The notes: generated from the sequence alone by a model not told the origin. A stretch of DNA of 64,000 nucleotides from Pseudoalteromonas sp. H71 (GCF_001468485.1 NZ_LODI01000003.1:63925-127924); one strand, 5' to 3'. Counted from the stretch's first letter, positions 9,069 to 19,681 are shown. Translations and numbers: made by a program.

Positions 9069-10403
9069 TTAATCTAGCAGTTGATTATTAGCCTTAAGTT
9101 TTTGATATTTAATTATTAATGTAACTCCACGCATTAGCATAAAACAGCTCATCGCAAGCCATAACCCATTATTTTGCCAATCAATAAATACCCAAAACAC
9201 ACCAAAAAAACCAACAGCTGCCGAAAGCAACATACTATTTCGCATATCCTTAGCACGGGTTAAACCAACAAATACACCATCAAATAAAAAACAGCTCATA
9301 GCTAATAATGGCAAAGCAATTACCCACGGTAAATATTGCGTGGCCTCATTAATAACCTCAGGTACATTGGTCAGTAGCGTAATTATATGTGCACCAAACA
9401 CAGCAAAAAACAGGCTATAAACCACGCCAAACAACATTCCCCAAAATACACTTATTTTTACCCACAGTTGTATTTTACTTATACTCTGCTGACCTTTAGC
9501 TTGGCCTACTTTAGCCTCACTTGCGTAAGCTATGCCATCTAACGCAAAACTAACTAACATCAAAAAATTTAGTAACACGGCATTCGCTGCAAGGGTTGTT
9601 TCGCCAATACGCGCACCATAAAAAGTCATAAAGCTAAAACACAACTGAAGTATTAAAGACCGGATAAAAATGTCGCGATTTAAACTCAATAACCCTGCCA
9701 TTTTTTTGAAGCTAAACCAGTGCGGAGTACTTAAAGCTACACCTTGTTTTTTTGCCAGTTTAGTCACTAAAAACAGCGCAAATACGAGCGCAGTATAATC
9801 AGCGATTAACGATGCCCATGCAGCGCCTGCAACAGCCCAATCTAAAAAAACAACAAAATAAATATCGAGCACAATGTTTACACTATTTGTCACCAACAAT
9901 AGGTAAAAAGGCCCTCGTCCATAATGGACGCCTAGCATCCAACCTAATAAAACTAAATTACATAATGCCGCTGGCGCGCTAAAAATTCGAATACTAAAAT
10001 AAGTGTAGGCTTCGCTTAGCACCGCATTATTCGCGTCTGATAAAAACGCTATGGCATGCTTTATTAAAGGAGACATAGCAATAAGAAATAATGCCACTAT
10101 ACTGGCAAGTAATAGGCTTCGTTTGAGTAAAGCTGCTAGCTGGGTTAAGTCATTTTGGCCATAGGCTTGTGCAACCATGCCGGTCGTGCTCATTCTTAAA
10201 AAACCCGCGAGCCAAAATAAAATGGATATAACGGCTGAGCCTAGCGCAATACCAGCCAAATAATGTGCACTGCCTAAATGGCCAATAACCGCGGTATCAA
10301 CTATTCCTAACAGTGGCACGGTGATATTTGATAATATCATTGGTCCTGCTAACAACAGCAAGCTTTTATGGTGTGCTTTATTATGTATAAGAAATTGTTT
10401 CAT
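9069..10403 (-). CDS. MATE family efflux transporter (DinF-like)
   Basis: A 444-residue inner-membrane transporter with about 12 hydrophobic helices, the MATE length. The first helix region reads LLLLAGPMILSNITVPLLGIVD, followed by TAVIGHLG, the hallmark of the DinF branch of Na+/H+-coupled multidrug exporters. The substrate cannot be told. The start ATG at 10401-10403 lies inside the 5' end of the divergent deacetylase gene; no clear ribosome binding site precedes it, but no other Met occurs before the first membrane helix. It converges with the small membrane protein after nfuA. Confidence 0.92.
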   Translation of the reverse strand: MKQFLIHNKAHHKSLLLLAGPMILSNITVPLLGIVDTAVIGHLGSAHYLAGIALGSAVISILFWLAGFLRMSTTGMVAQAYGQNDLTQLAALLKRSLLLASIVALFLIAMSPLIKHAIAFLSDANNAVLSEAYTYFSIRIFSAPAALCNLVLLGWMLGVHYGRGPFYLLLVTNSVNIVLDIYFVVFLDWAVAGAAWASLIADYTALVFALFLVTKLAKKQGVALSTPHWFSFKKMAGLLSLNRDIFIRSLILQLCFSFMTFYGARIGETTLAANAVLLNFLMLVSFALDGIAYASEAKVGQAKGQQSISKIQLWVKISVFWGMLFGVVYSLFFAVFGAHIITLLTNVPEVINEATQYLPWVIALPLLAMSCFLFDGVFVGLTRAKDMRNSMLLSAAVGFFGVFWVFIDWQNNGLWLAMSCFMLMRGVTLIIKYQKLKANNQLLD

Positions 10404-11408
10404 TTGGTATTATTTACTCTTATTGGTTTATCTTTACGTGCTAATGCTGGTGTTATTTTACAGTACCACCATGTAAGTGAAACCCTGCCGGCGGTTACGA
10501 GTGTGAGCGAAGAAACGTTTACAGAGCATCTAAACTATTTAAAAAATAATGATTTTAATGTTATTGCCTTAAATGAACTACTTGATGCTTTAAAGCAAGG
10601 CCATACCTTACCTGATAAAACCGTCGCCATCACGTTTGATGATGGTTACAATAATAATTTTGATCAAGCTGCTCCAATATTAGAAAAGTTTGGCTACCCT
10701 TATACAATTTTTGTTAACCCTAAACTAATAGACGAAGGTAAACGCTATGTGATGGGGTGGGATAAACTGAAAGAGCTGAGCAAAAAAGGCGCACTTATAA
10801 GTAACCACACCGCACAGCATGACTATTTACATGTAAAACTTGACGGTGAAACTAATGCGCAATGGAAAGAGCGTATAACTCAAGATATTGTTAATTCACA
10901 ACAACGTATAAAAGATGAAATAGGCCACGACTTTAAGTATTTAGCCTACCCCTACGGAGAGTTTGATAACGAGTTACAAGCTTTAGTGACAGAGCTTGGC
11001 TATATAGGCATTGGCCAGCATTCAGGTGCACTAAGCAAACACGCTAACTTTAGTCGCTTACCCCGCTTTCCTGCATCTGGCGTTTACAGTGACATAAAAA
11101 CACTGGCAACCAAATTAAATTCTCAGGCATTTAATATCACTCAATTAAGCTACGGTAATAGCGTAACAAAGCAAAACCCGCCTGCGTTAACTATTTCGTT
11201 TAAAGTGGAGGATTTTAAAAAAGCTCAACTGGCTTGTTATGTTTCAGGTATTGGTAAAGCTAATTTAGACTGGTTAACTGATACAACAGTAGAAGTAACC
11301 TCTCCTAAAACACTTAACAAAGGCCGTTCACGCTTTAATTGTACAGCGCCTTCAATTAAAAAACCGAATAGCTATTATTGGTTTTCTCAGCCTTGGGTTA
11401 TTCAATAA
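10383..11408 (+). CDS. Secreted polysaccharide deacetylase (NodB homology domain)
   Basis: A 341-residue exported protein with a signal peptide (MYKKLFHLVLFTLIGLSLRA, cleavage near NAG). The NodB domain covers about residues 20-240. The metal and catalytic motif TFDDGYNNN contains the paired Asp. SNHTAQHDYLH supplies the HxxxH-type histidines, and YLAYPYGEFDNEL is the third motif. Such enzymes remove acetyl groups from surface or biofilm polysaccharides in the envelope; the substrate is unknown. The C-terminal 100 residues are a separate beta-rich part ending in SYYWFSQPWVIQ. The start overlaps the divergent MATE start by 21 bases. Confidence 0.9.
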   Translation: MYKKLFHLVLFTLIGLSLRANAGVILQYHHVSETLPAVTSVSEETFTEHLNYLKNNDFNVIALNELLDALKQGHTLPDKTVAITFDDGYNNNFDQAAPILEKFGYPYTIFVNPKLIDEGKRYVMGWDKLKELSKKGALISNHTAQHDYLHVKLDGETNAQWKERITQDIVNSQQRIKDEIGHDFKYLAYPYGEFDNELQALVTELGYIGIGQHSGALSKHANFSRLPRFPASGVYSDIKTLATKLNSQAFNITQLSYGNSVTKQNPPALTISFKVEDFKKAQLACYVSGIGKANLDWLTDTTVEVTSPKTLNKGRSRFNCTAPSIKKPNSYYWFSQPWVIQ

Positions 11409-11422
11409 ATTTAAGCCTATAC

Positions 11423-12457
11423 TTACTTAGTTATAACTGCATGGCTTAACAACTTCTCAGCCATTTTATCAAGTGCAGCCACTTCATTGGCTGCATTTAT
11501 ATCAATTGCAGCTTTTGGCATCCCCCACACAACTGACGAGTATTCATCTTGTGCTAATGTGTATGCGCCGTTTTGCTTAAGTGCTAATAGCCCTTTAGCC
11601 CCATCAGCGCCCATACCTGTAAGTATTGTTGCAACCACATTTTTTGCCCCACAATGTACGAGCGAATCAAATAATACGTCGACTGCCGGCTTATGCCGAT
11701 TTACAGGCTCGCTATCATCGAGTTGGCAATAAAGAGCAGCCCCACGTTTTTGTATACTTAAATGAAGCCCACCAGGGGCAATATAAGCCCAACCAGAACT
11801 AAGCTTGTCACCATGCTGCGCCTCTTTCACGTTAATTAAACATGTTCTATCCATACGCTCGGCAAACGATGCACTAAACACGGGAGGAATATGCTGAGTA
11901 ATAACAATAGGCGGGCAATTAACGGGCATTTTTATTAGTACTTCTTTTATTGCCTCGGTGCCGCCGGTAGATGCCCCTATAGCAATCACTTTATTTAATA
12001 AAAACTTAGTATCCGTAAGTATGGGCTTAGCATCGGGTGGCGCTTTTTTAAAGCTTCGTATCCGTGCACCTGCCGCAATTCTCACCTTTTGCTGAACGAG
12101 TGACGCGTAGTGATTCATTTGCGCTCTTACATTACTAGTCGGTTTAGCAATAAAATCAACAGCACCTAGCTCTAATGCCTCTAATGTTATAGGCGATCCT
12201 TTTTGCGTGAGCGTAGAAATCATAACAACAGGCATAGGCCTTAGGCGCATTAGGTTTTTTAAAAAGCTAATCCCATCCATTTTTGGCATTTCTACGTCTA
12301 AGGTAAGTACATCGGGATTAAGTTTTTTTATCATTTCGCGTGCTTGGTATGGATCTTCTGCACAACCAACAACATTAATATCGCTGGCTTGTTGCAGTAT
12401 CTCTGTAAGCAACCCTCTAATTAAAGGGGAGTCATCGATTATTAATACATTTATCAT
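11423..12457 (-). CDS. cheB: Chemotaxis protein-glutamate methylesterase CheB
   Basis: CheB demethylates and deamidates receptor glutamates during adaptation. The receiver domain (1-120) carries the phosphoacceptor D54 (TLDVEMPKMDG). The methylesterase domain (about 155-340) has S163 in IGASTGGTEA, H189 in ITQHIPP and the Asp in LTGMGADG. It is 344 residues, the standard length. It is the last gene of the chemotaxis operon, 8 bases after cheD, and converges on the deacetylase with 14 bases between stops and no obvious terminator. Confidence 0.96.
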   Translation of the reverse strand: MINVLIIDDSPLIRGLLTEILQQASDINVVGCAEDPYQAREMIKKLNPDVLTLDVEMPKMDGISFLKNLMRLRPMPVVMISTLTQKGSPITLEALELGAVDFIAKPTSNVRAQMNHYASLVQQKVRIAAGARIRSFKKAPPDAKPILTDTKFLLNKVIAIGASTGGTEAIKEVLIKMPVNCPPIVITQHIPPVFSASFAERMDRTCLINVKEAQHGDKLSSGWAYIAPGGLHLSIQKRGAALYCQLDDSEPVNRHKPAVDVLFDSLVHCGAKNVVATILTGMGADGAKGLLALKQNGAYTLAQDEYSSVVWGMPKAAIDINAANEVAALDKMAEKLLSHAVITK

Positions 12458-12465
12458 AGCGACTC

Positions 12466-13083
12466 CTAAAACAACTCTATATTCGATACCACTTCTTGCT
12501 TTTTAAGGTTTTGCAAGTAACGTACTTCGCGCTTTTCAATGGTGTCGTTATGTAATTTTTTAAGTTTTTTCATATACACTTTACCCGTTTGTGGATGAAA
12601 AAATATTTTTCTAGGCCACGGGCCGCCCATATCATGGGCCACTAAATTTAAGGCTTCTTCTTTAACATAGGCGGTAGCAAAACTGATATTACCCAGCCCA
12701 ATATCTGTCATTGCACTAATTATTTTTCCGCCACCAAATAGCTTAATTTTTAAATTATGACGAGACGCCCCGTTTTTTAATACTTCGTTTATCAGGTACT
12801 CCATAGCCCAATTACCATAGCGGCAATTTAAACCATGCGCGCTTTTAAGCTCTACACCTTTTTGTATCGGCAACATAAAATGATTCATCCCACCAATACC
12901 TAATACTTCATCGTAAACACAGGCAGCAATACATGAGCCAAGTACAGTTGAAATCAATTCATTATTTTTAGATACATAAAATTCTCCTGGAAGCAATTTG
13001 GCAACTACATGATCTCTTCCTGAATCCCAGTAACGCTTAATGTGTTCAAAACTGGGCAAAACACTTCTAAATTCAGCCTGCAT
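12466..13083 (-). CDS. cheD: Chemoreceptor glutamine deamidase CheD
   Basis: CheD deamidates receptor glutamines and in some species binds CheC or CheY. The 205-residue protein shows the papain-like catalytic pair C51 (VLGSCIAACVYD) and H68 (GGMNHFMLP), plus LKIKLFGGG. It is somewhat longer than Bacillus CheD through an N-terminal lead and a basic C-terminal tail. It overlaps cheR by 11 bases and precedes cheB by 8, so translation is probably coupled. No CheC is present in this window. Confidence 0.94.
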   Translation of the reverse strand: MQAEFRSVLPSFEHIKRYWDSGRDHVVAKLLPGEFYVSKNNELISTVLGSCIAACVYDEVLGIGGMNHFMLPIQKGVELKSAHGLNCRYGNWAMEYLINEVLKNGASRHNLKIKLFGGGKIISAMTDIGLGNISFATAYVKEEALNLVAHDMGGPWPRKIFFHPQTGKVYMKKLKKLHNDTIEKREVRYLQNLKKQEVVSNIELF

Positions 13084-13897
13084 GTGCTCTCAGTTGATAC
13101 ATAGTTTTTCCTAAATTTTTATAATTTGAGTGCTCTTTTCCCATACTTTCAGAGTGACCTAAAAATAAGTAGCCGTGCTCGCTTAGTATATTTGCATAGC
13201 GTTTAAATAAATGATCTTTAGTTTCTTTATCAAAATAAATAACCACGTTACGGCACAAAATAAGATCAAAGGGCCCTTTCATTGGCCAGTCCTGCAATAG
13301 GTTTAAACGTTTAAAAGAAATACATTCGCGTAACTTGTCTTTCACTTTATAATGTTCGCCGTCTTTGCTTTTTAAAAACCAACGCTTTAAATGAAAGTCG
13401 TCTAAGCCATTTACGTTTGCTGCGGTATACACACCTTTTTGCGCTTTTTCTAACACGTTAGAATCTAAATCGGTGGCTAAAATTTTTACATCCCAATTAC
13501 TTGGAAACGCATTATTTAGCGTCATCGCTAAACTGTAAGGCTCTTCTCCTGTTGAGCAGCCTGCAGACCATATTCTCACGCGCTTAGTGTCTTTATTTGA
13601 TTTTAGTAAACTAGGTACAAGCTCAGATTTAATAAATTCAAAATGATGAAATTCACGAAAAAAAGACGTCAAATTAGTGGTAATTGCATTTATAAACGCA
13701 TCAAATTCTTTGTCTTTATGCGTGTCTAGGTAGGCTAAGTAGGCTTTAAAGTCGTTTAATTTCAGCGCTCTTATTCGCCTTGCTAAACGTGAGTACACCA
13801 TTTCACGTTTATGATCGCCCAAAACAATACCGCAAGCGTTGTACACTAAATTAGCAATGTCTTTAAAATCGCGATCGGTACACAAAAACTCTTTCAT
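13073..13897 (-). CDS. cheR: Chemotaxis protein methyltransferase CheR
   Basis: CheR methylates receptor glutamates using S-adenosylmethionine. The 274-residue protein has the N-terminal helical CheR domain (about 1-75) and the SAM-binding domain with IWSAGCSTGEEPYSLAM, the residues after TDLDSNVLEKA, and the ILCRNVVIYFD motif. Family length is normal. It follows the receptor gene after 73 bases that hold a hairpin. The adjacent receptor ends in a CheR-docking type pentapeptide, so the two probably work as a pair. Confidence 0.96.
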   Translation of the reverse strand: MKEFLCTDRDFKDIANLVYNACGIVLGDHKREMVYSRLARRIRALKLNDFKAYLAYLDTHKDKEFDAFINAITTNLTSFFREFHHFEFIKSELVPSLLKSNKDTKRVRIWSAGCSTGEEPYSLAMTLNNAFPSNWDVKILATDLDSNVLEKAQKGVYTAANVNGLDDFHLKRWFLKSKDGEHYKVKDKLRECISFKRLNLLQDWPMKGPFDLILCRNVVIYFDKETKDHLFKRYANILSEHGYLFLGHSESMGKEHSNYKNLGKTMYQLRAHAG

Positions 13898-13926
13898 TAG
13901 CAGCTCTCATACATAGCAGTAAGTGC

Positions 13927-13956
13927 GGCCTTATTGAGCGTTTTCTTAATAAGGCC
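13927..13956 (-). other. Intercistronic hairpin between the receptor gene and cheR
   Basis: A perfect 9-bp inverted repeat (GGCCTTATT / AATAAGGCC) with a 12-base loop lies in the 73-base gap. No T run follows on the minus strand, so it is more likely an mRNA processing or stability element than a terminator. Confidence 0.5.
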
Positions 13957-13970
13957 TTTAATCATAAAAA

Positions 13971-16670
13971 TTAAAATTCTTCCCACTCGTCTGCCGAGTC
14001 AATAAAGTTATCGCCTCTTGGCTTGCTTTGTACTGCGTTATTTTGTGGTTTGTGAGCTAAACTTGGGGTATTCATCGTGGGCGACATAATAGCCATGTCT
14101 TGCTGGCCTAGTGAAAAGAAGTTAAGAAGCCTACGCATTTCATTTGCTTGCTCAGCCATAGATTCACCTGCTGCCGATGCTTCTTCTACTAAGGCTGCAT
14201 TTTGCTGAGTCATTTCATCCATTTGAGAAATAGCTTTATTTACTTGTTCTATTCCTGCACTTTGCTCTTCAGACGCCTCTGTAATATCTGAAATCATTTG
14301 CGTCACTTTTTGTACCGACACCACAATTTCTTTCAGCGTTGCACCTGACTCATTCACAAGCTGAGAGCCATCTGCCACTTTACCTACGCTATCTCTTATC
14401 AGCTCTTTAATTTCTTTTGCTGCACCTGCAGAGCGTTGAGCTAAATTACGCACCTCACCCGCAACCACCGCAAAACCACGCCCTTGCTCACCGGCTCTTG
14501 CTGCTTCAACCGCCGCATTAAGTGCAAGCAAGTTAGTTTGAAATGCAATTTCGTCAATCACACCAATAATATCGGCAATTTTCTTACTCGATTCATTAAT
14601 CGCTGACATACTCGTCACAGCGCGATTAACCACTTCACCACCCTGAATCGCTTTATCGCATGTTTCTTCTGCGAGCGTATTTGCCACTTTGGCATTGTCT
14701 GCATTTTGACGGACCGTACTCGTCATTTCTTCCATGCTTGAGGCTGTTTCTTCCAGTGATGATGCTTGCTCTTCCGTACGCTGACTTAAATCTGCGTTCC
14801 CCTGAGAAATTTCTTCTGCGCCACTGGCCACCAAGGTCGCTGATGAGCTTATACGATTAATAACCTCCGTTAATTTATCTGCAGTGGTGTTTGCATCGCG
14901 TTTTAATTTATCAAACGAGCCTTTGTATTCTTTTTCAATTCGCTTAGATAGGTCGCCAGTTGCCAAGGCATCTAGCATATTGCCAGTATCTGCGACCGCA
15001 TCGTCTACAATTTTAACCAGACTGTTTAACCCTTGTGCCAAGCGTAAAAAGAACCCTTCTTTACCCTCTTCCATTACACGCGTATCGAGGTCCCCCTCTC
15101 CTGCAGCACTTACTAATTGTGCTATTTCTCTTTCTATTGCAACTTCTGAGGTTCTATCTTCCCACTCTACAACAGTGCCAATTCTCTCTTGCTCTGGGGT
15201 TATTATTGGGTTTGCAACCAAACCAAATGTGCGTCCACCAACCTTTATTTGCGTGCTGTAAGTATCTTTTAACGTTGCTAATAAGTTTTGTTGGTGCGCT
15301 GGGTTTTTATGAAATACATCAATATTTTGATTAAGCAGATTTTTGCTATCAAAATTAGGTAAGTCTTTTCGAAGGTCATTTTCAGCAATGCTCATCATGC
15401 TTCTAACGGCTTTATTCATGTACACAATGACATTTGATGAATCTGCAATCATGGTATTGGTTGCAACAGTATCAAGCGCTTGGCGCACACGACGGTTTTC
15501 TTGCGCGATTGCACGCTCAGCGTCAGCTTTAGCAACCTTATCAGTAATATCGTCCCACTCAACAATAGTACCGAGTTTTTTGCCTTCTTGGCTGTACCAT
15601 GGCGTCGCTATTAATGTAAAAATCAACCCCGCTAAACGCAGCTCTGCTTTGTAAGGTTTATCTAAATTTTTTAGTAATTCTCGTTGATGCGACGGCTTTT
15701 TATGAAAATCATCAACACAAGTCCCCACTAAATTATCAACAGAAAAGTGTGGTAATACCGTTTGTAGGTCTTTTTCACGCGCTTTTAGCATGTCTTGCAC
15801 GCGTTCGTTTACAAAAACAATATTAAGGTCTTGATCTGCAATCATTACATTTGCTTGGCATACTTTTAAGGCGCTAGCTAGGTCTGCAGCTTTGCGTGAA
15901 GATTTTTCTAACTCTTTTTGAGCTGTTATATCAGACGCATATTTAATTACTTTAAAGGGCTTACCATTCATGTCGTAAATTGGGTTATAAGAAGCCTGAA
16001 TCCAAATTTCTTGACCCTGCTTTCCTATTCTTAAATACTCACCCGAGTCAAATTCACCACGCCCTAATTTAGCCCAAAAAGTTTTATATTCATCACTTGC
16101 TGCGTATTCAGGTGTAACAAATATTCGATGGTGCTGGCCCATGATGTCGTTAAGCTGATACCCCAAGGTGTTTAAAAAATTATCGTTTGCATCAATAATA
16201 GTGCCGTCTAAATTAAACTCTATAACTGCTTGAGACTTACTAATTGCATTTATTTGTCCTCTTGCCTCTGCTGAAACGAGCTTTTGTGCTGTTATATCCG
16301 TCGCAAATTTCACAACCTTAATGACTTGCCCCTGAGAGTTCACAATTGGATTATAGGTGGCCTGAATCCACACTTCTTTACCACTTTTAGTAATGCGTCT
16401 AAACTCTTGAGATATAAATTCGCCGTTATTCAATCGCAGCCAAAAATGTTTGTAGTCACTTTCTTGAGCTTCAGTATCATCCACAAATAAAGAGTGGTGC
16501 TGGCCTTGAATTTCTTCTAGTTGATATTCCATTACGCGAAGAAAGTTAGCATTAGCGGTAATAATTTTTCCGCTTGGCTCAAACTCAATCACAGCTAATG
16601 ACTTATTTAATGCACTTATAATTAAATCATTATTTGATTCAGACTGTTTTGGATTACTAAACCATCCCAT
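13971..16670 (-). CDS. Soluble methyl-accepting chemotaxis protein with four PAS domains
   Basis: An 899-residue chemoreceptor without transmembrane segments. Two PAS domains of one type (about 15-130 and 140-255; DITAQK linkers) are followed by two of another type (about 265-385 and 395-505), each with an FHKxPxHQ motif also found in Aer2-like PAS sensors. HAMP-like segments ([18 protein letters not shown]) lie near 520-600. The signalling domain has the conserved tip [20 protein letters not shown]. The C-terminus is DEWEEF, a CheR/CheB-docking pentapeptide. It probably senses redox, oxygen or energy state in the cytoplasm; the ligand is not readable. I chose the ATG that has AGGTGG eight bases upstream; a GTG at 16682 and an ATG at 16676 are alternatives. 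Confidence 0.93.
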   Translation of the reverse strand: MGWFSNPKQSESNNDLIISALNKSLAVIEFEPSGKIITANANFLRVMEYQLEEIQGQHHSLFVDDTEAQESDYKHFWLRLNNGEFISQEFRRITKSGKEVWIQATYNPIVNSQGQVIKVVKFATDITAQKLVSAEARGQINAISKSQAVIEFNLDGTIIDANDNFLNTLGYQLNDIMGQHHRIFVTPEYAASDEYKTFWAKLGRGEFDSGEYLRIGKQGQEIWIQASYNPIYDMNGKPFKVIKYASDITAQKELEKSSRKAADLASALKVCQANVMIADQDLNIVFVNERVQDMLKAREKDLQTVLPHFSVDNLVGTCVDDFHKKPSHQRELLKNLDKPYKAELRLAGLIFTLIATPWYSQEGKKLGTIVEWDDITDKVAKADAERAIAQENRRVRQALDTVATNTMIADSSNVIVYMNKAVRSMMSIAENDLRKDLPNFDSKNLLNQNIDVFHKNPAHQQNLLATLKDTYSTQIKVGGRTFGLVANPIITPEQERIGTVVEWEDRTSEVAIEREIAQLVSAAGEGDLDTRVMEEGKEGFFLRLAQGLNSLVKIVDDAVADTGNMLDALATGDLSKRIEKEYKGSFDKLKRDANTTADKLTEVINRISSSATLVASGAEEISQGNADLSQRTEEQASSLEETASSMEEMTSTVRQNADNAKVANTLAEETCDKAIQGGEVVNRAVTSMSAINESSKKIADIIGVIDEIAFQTNLLALNAAVEAARAGEQGRGFAVVAGEVRNLAQRSAGAAKEIKELIRDSVGKVADGSQLVNESGATLKEIVVSVQKVTQMISDITEASEEQSAGIEQVNKAISQMDEMTQQNAALVEEASAAGESMAEQANEMRRLLNFFSLGQQDMAIMSPTMNTPSLAHKPQNNAVQSKPRGDNFIDSADEWEEF

Positions 16671-16720
16671 GCTCATCACCACCTTTAAGTTATTTTTACT
16701 TTATTTAGCAAATACTGACT

Positions 16721-17185
16721 CTAAATATTCATTGTTTTTTGTAAGTCGATTAACGCCACCATTTTCTCGCCCACGTTAACTAACCCTGCCACATAATCGT
16801 CGTTATTTGTTTCTGAAATACTTGGAACCGCTTTAGCATCTTGCTCTGCAATACTGTAAACCTCAGAAACCGCATCAACGGTAATACCAATAATTTTACT
16901 GTCTTGTTCAAACTCTATTTTTACTACAATCACCACTGTAAGCGGCCCGTACTCTATACTGGGCAAGCCAAACCGCAGCCTTAAATCAATAATCGGCACT
17001 ATGGTGCCACGCAAATTAATAACCCCTTTTACAAACTCGGGAGCGTTGGGTAAAACGGTTATCTCTTCCCAGCTACGAATTTCTTGTACAGTTAAAATAT
17101 CTACACCGTATTCTTCATCAGCCATGATGAATGTTAAAAACTGTTTCACGCCCTTTTGCTGCTGCAGATTAAGCTCAGAAATCAT
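16721..17185 (-). CDS. cheW: Chemotaxis coupling protein CheW
   Basis: CheW links receptors to the CheA kinase. The 154-residue protein is a single CheW domain with the motifs FLTFIMADEEYGVDI, NAPEFVKGVINLRGTIVPIIDL and ALIDLQKTM. Length and motifs are typical. Its ATG overlaps the cheA stop by 4 bases (ATGA), showing translational coupling. It is followed after about 50 bases by the receptor gene. Confidence 0.96.
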   Translation of the reverse strand: MISELNLQQQKGVKQFLTFIMADEEYGVDILTVQEIRSWEEITVLPNAPEFVKGVINLRGTIVPIIDLRLRFGLPSIEYGPLTVVIVVKIEFEQDSKIIGITVDAVSEVYSIAEQDAKAVPSISETNNDDYVAGLVNVGEKMVALIDLQKTMNI

Positions 17186-19296
17186 AGCGCCTCCAAAGCA
17201 GCTTGCGACTCAATACTTAACTCTTGACTGCCCGGTTTTTTTAAACCTGAAAGTTTTATTAACCCGCTTATATCAACTATCAATGAAACCCGCCCATCAC
17301 CCAAAATAGTCGCGCCGGATATGCCATCTACTTTTTGATAGTTTGCCTCTAAACTTTTAATTACCACCTGTTGTTGCGATAAGAGGTCATCTACCAATAA
17401 ACCCACTTTTTGGTTGTCGGTTTCTACAACAACAAGTAAAGTTTTATCGAGAGATTCAATGGCATTATCATGATTAAAAATATCGTAGAGCCTTAAAATT
17501 GGAATATATTCATCACGTAACCTAAGTACATCAAGGTTTTTTCCTACACGGCTTACCTTGGCAATATCAATTTGCAGCGATTCAACAATAGAAATGAGCG
17601 GAATAATATAAGTATGCTGGGCAACTTTAACTAACTGACCATCTAAAATAGCCAGTGTAAGTGGTAACCTAATTGTAAATGTTGAGCCTACCCCTGGTGC
17701 AGATGTGACTTCTACAGAACCATTTAAAGACTGGATATTACGCTTAACGACATCCATACCAACACCCCGGCCAGATAAGTCACTCACCTCATCCATAGTG
17801 GAAAAGCCTGGCATAAATATCAGCTCGTTAATTTCTTCATCGCTCAGGTGGTTGTCGGCAGAAATTAGCTCATTTGCAATGGCTTTTTCTTGGATTTTTT
17901 TGGTGTTTAACCCTTGTCCATCATCCATTATTTCAATAACAATATTTCCACCTTGATGGAATGCATTTAAGGTCACCGTTCCTACAGGATCTTTTCCGGC
18001 TTGCAGTCTTTTCTCAACAGTTTCTAAGCCATGATCTAATGAGTTTCTAACTAAATGAACCATAGGATCGGAAATTTTTTCCATTACTGTTTTGTCTAAT
18101 TCGGTTTGCTCGCCTATCAGCTTCAATTCAACCTGTTTATTTAGCTTTTGCGCAATGTCGCGTACCAAACGTGGGAAACGGCTAAATACAAAATTAATTG
18201 GCAACATGCGGATACGCATTACGTTTTCTTGCAAATCGCGGGTGTTGTGCGCAAGTTGCGCTAAGCCTTCTTGCAATGCAGTAATAGTAGCCGGCGTAAT
18301 GTCTTGCTCGCTAAGCTGATTAAGCATAGCCTGAGTAATAACAAGCTCACCGACCATGTTTATTAATGAGTCAACTTTATCAATCCCGACGCGAATGGAA
18401 GTAGATTCGGGCGTTGTTGATTTTTTATTGGCACTCGCAGAGGTGGGCTTTATGGGCTTAGCCTGTTTCGTCGGCTCTGTTATTGGCTCTGGGGTCAAAG
18501 GCTCTAGGGTAGGTGCTGCGTCATTACCAACAGCGTTGCTATCGATTATGTTGGTTGCTGATGCTGGTATATCATCGGTAAATAAGCCACCGCATAATTC
18601 AATAGTAATATCAGCGTCATCTTCAACCCATTCGAACACTTCTTTAATCGCGCTTTTCCCATGACTGGTATTTAAAAAAAAACGCCAATGTAAAAAGCAC
18701 TCATCACTACTTAAATCAGTTATTTCAGGGACTTCATCGTAAAAAACAGTGGTATCTAGCTCGCCTAATTGCTCAAGCTCACTAATCATAATGAGTGGCT
18801 CATTGCCTGTTTTAAATAAGTGATGATGCGGCTTAAAGTCTATTTGGTAAGTATCGCTATCGGGTTGGTTGTCAGAGGGTTGAGTGGTGGACTCTTGTGT
18901 TGCGCCCTTTATTCCTAGCACCTCTTCAAATTGTGCTCGTAGTGTATCGGCTTCAGTTAAGTCGGGCGCTTGCTCTGCTTGCAACCCAGCGAGTAACGAT
19001 CTAAGGCAATCAACCGCTTTAAGTAATAAATTAACGTGCTCGGTTGTCAGGGTGCGCTCACCTTGGCGAATTTGATCCAGTAAAGTTTCAAGTACGTGAG
19101 TAAAGTCAGACACCGATGAAAAACCAAACGTCCCACTCCCCCCTTTTATTGAATGAGCGGCTCTAAAAATAGTGTTAATAGTTTCTAAGTCTTCCTCACC
19201 AGGCACTAAGTTTAAAAGCTCAGCTTCCATGGTATCAAGGCCTTCAAAACTCTCTTCAAAGAAAACTTCAAAAAATTGACTTAAATCTATGCTCAC
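17182..19296 (-). CDS. cheA: Chemotaxis histidine kinase CheA
   Basis: CheA autophosphorylates in response to receptors and passes phosphate to CheY and CheB. The 704-residue protein has an HPt domain with H48 (FRAAHSIKGGSGTFGF) and a middle region (about 150-230) with a small alpha/beta fold (YQIDFKPHHHLF...), as in Vibrio and Shewanella accessory CheAs. A Pro/Thr-rich linker follows. Then come the dimerisation domain, the ATPase domain (HLVRNSLDHGLE N-box; GRGVGMDVVKRN) and a C-terminal CheW-like domain. It is the third gene of the operon, 14 bases after cheY. Confidence 0.96.
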   Translation of the reverse strand: MSIDLSQFFEVFFEESFEGLDTMEAELLNLVPGEEDLETINTIFRAAHSIKGGSGTFGFSSVSDFTHVLETLLDQIRQGERTLTTEHVNLLLKAVDCLRSLLAGLQAEQAPDLTEADTLRAQFEEVLGIKGATQESTTQPSDNQPDSDTYQIDFKPHHHLFKTGNEPLIMISELEQLGELDTTVFYDEVPEITDLSSDECFLHWRFFLNTSHGKSAIKEVFEWVEDDADITIELCGGLFTDDIPASATNIIDSNAVGNDAAPTLEPLTPEPITEPTKQAKPIKPTSASANKKSTTPESTSIRVGIDKVDSLINMVGELVITQAMLNQLSEQDITPATITALQEGLAQLAHNTRDLQENVMRIRMLPINFVFSRFPRLVRDIAQKLNKQVELKLIGEQTELDKTVMEKISDPMVHLVRNSLDHGLETVEKRLQAGKDPVGTVTLNAFHQGGNIVIEIMDDGQGLNTKKIQEKAIANELISADNHLSDEEINELIFMPGFSTMDEVSDLSGRGVGMDVVKRNIQSLNGSVEVTSAPGVGSTFTIRLPLTLAILDGQLVKVAQHTYIIPLISIVESLQIDIAKVSRVGKNLDVLRLRDEYIPILRLYDIFNHDNAIESLDKTLLVVVETDNQKVGLLVDDLLSQQQVVIKSLEANYQKVDGISGATILGDGRVSLIVDISGLIKLSGLKKPGSQELSIESQAALEAL

Positions 19297-19310
19297 TTTG
19301 CGCTCCTTGA

Positions 19311-19673
19311 CTAACGAATAACCTTTTTAATCACCGCTAGTAACTGCTCTGGATTAAATGGCTTTACTATCCAACCTGTTGCACCAGCCTCTTTACCTTC
19401 TACTTTTTTTTCTAGACCCGACTCGGTGGTTAGCATAAGTAGTGGCGTAAATTTATAGTCAGGTAATGTACGTAGCTCCCGTATTAATGTAATGCCATCC
19501 ATAATGGGCATGTTTACATCTGAAATAACCGCATCAAAACCTTGCTGCTTAGCAATAGCCAATGCTTCACTGCCGTCTTTGGCCTCTGTCACATCAAAGC
19601 CTGCGGTTTTTAAAGTAAAGCTCACCATCTGACGCATAGACGCTGAATCATCAACTGCTAAGATTTTTTTCAT
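19311..19673 (-). CDS. cheY: Chemotaxis response regulator CheY
   Basis: A single receiver domain of 120 residues. The acidic pair is D8/D9 (LAVDDSAS), the phosphoacceptor is D52 (VISDVNMPIMDG) and the conserved Lys lies in GWIVKPFNPEQ. There is no output domain. Being in a complete che operon it is the output regulator, possibly for the flagellar motor or another target. It sits 8 bases after the STAS gene. Confidence 0.95.
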   Translation of the reverse strand: MKKILAVDDSASMRQMVSFTLKTAGFDVTEAKDGSEALAIAKQQGFDAVISDVNMPIMDGITLIRELRTLPDYKFTPLLMLTTESGLEKKVEGKEAGATGWIVKPFNPEQLLAVIKKVIR

Positions 19674-19681
19674 ATAAACCT

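Noticed and set aside
14660..18664. Several plus-strand frames of 60-125 codons opposite the chemotaxis operon
   Set aside because: All are shadows of conserved cheA/receptor codons, without ribosome sites or family features.
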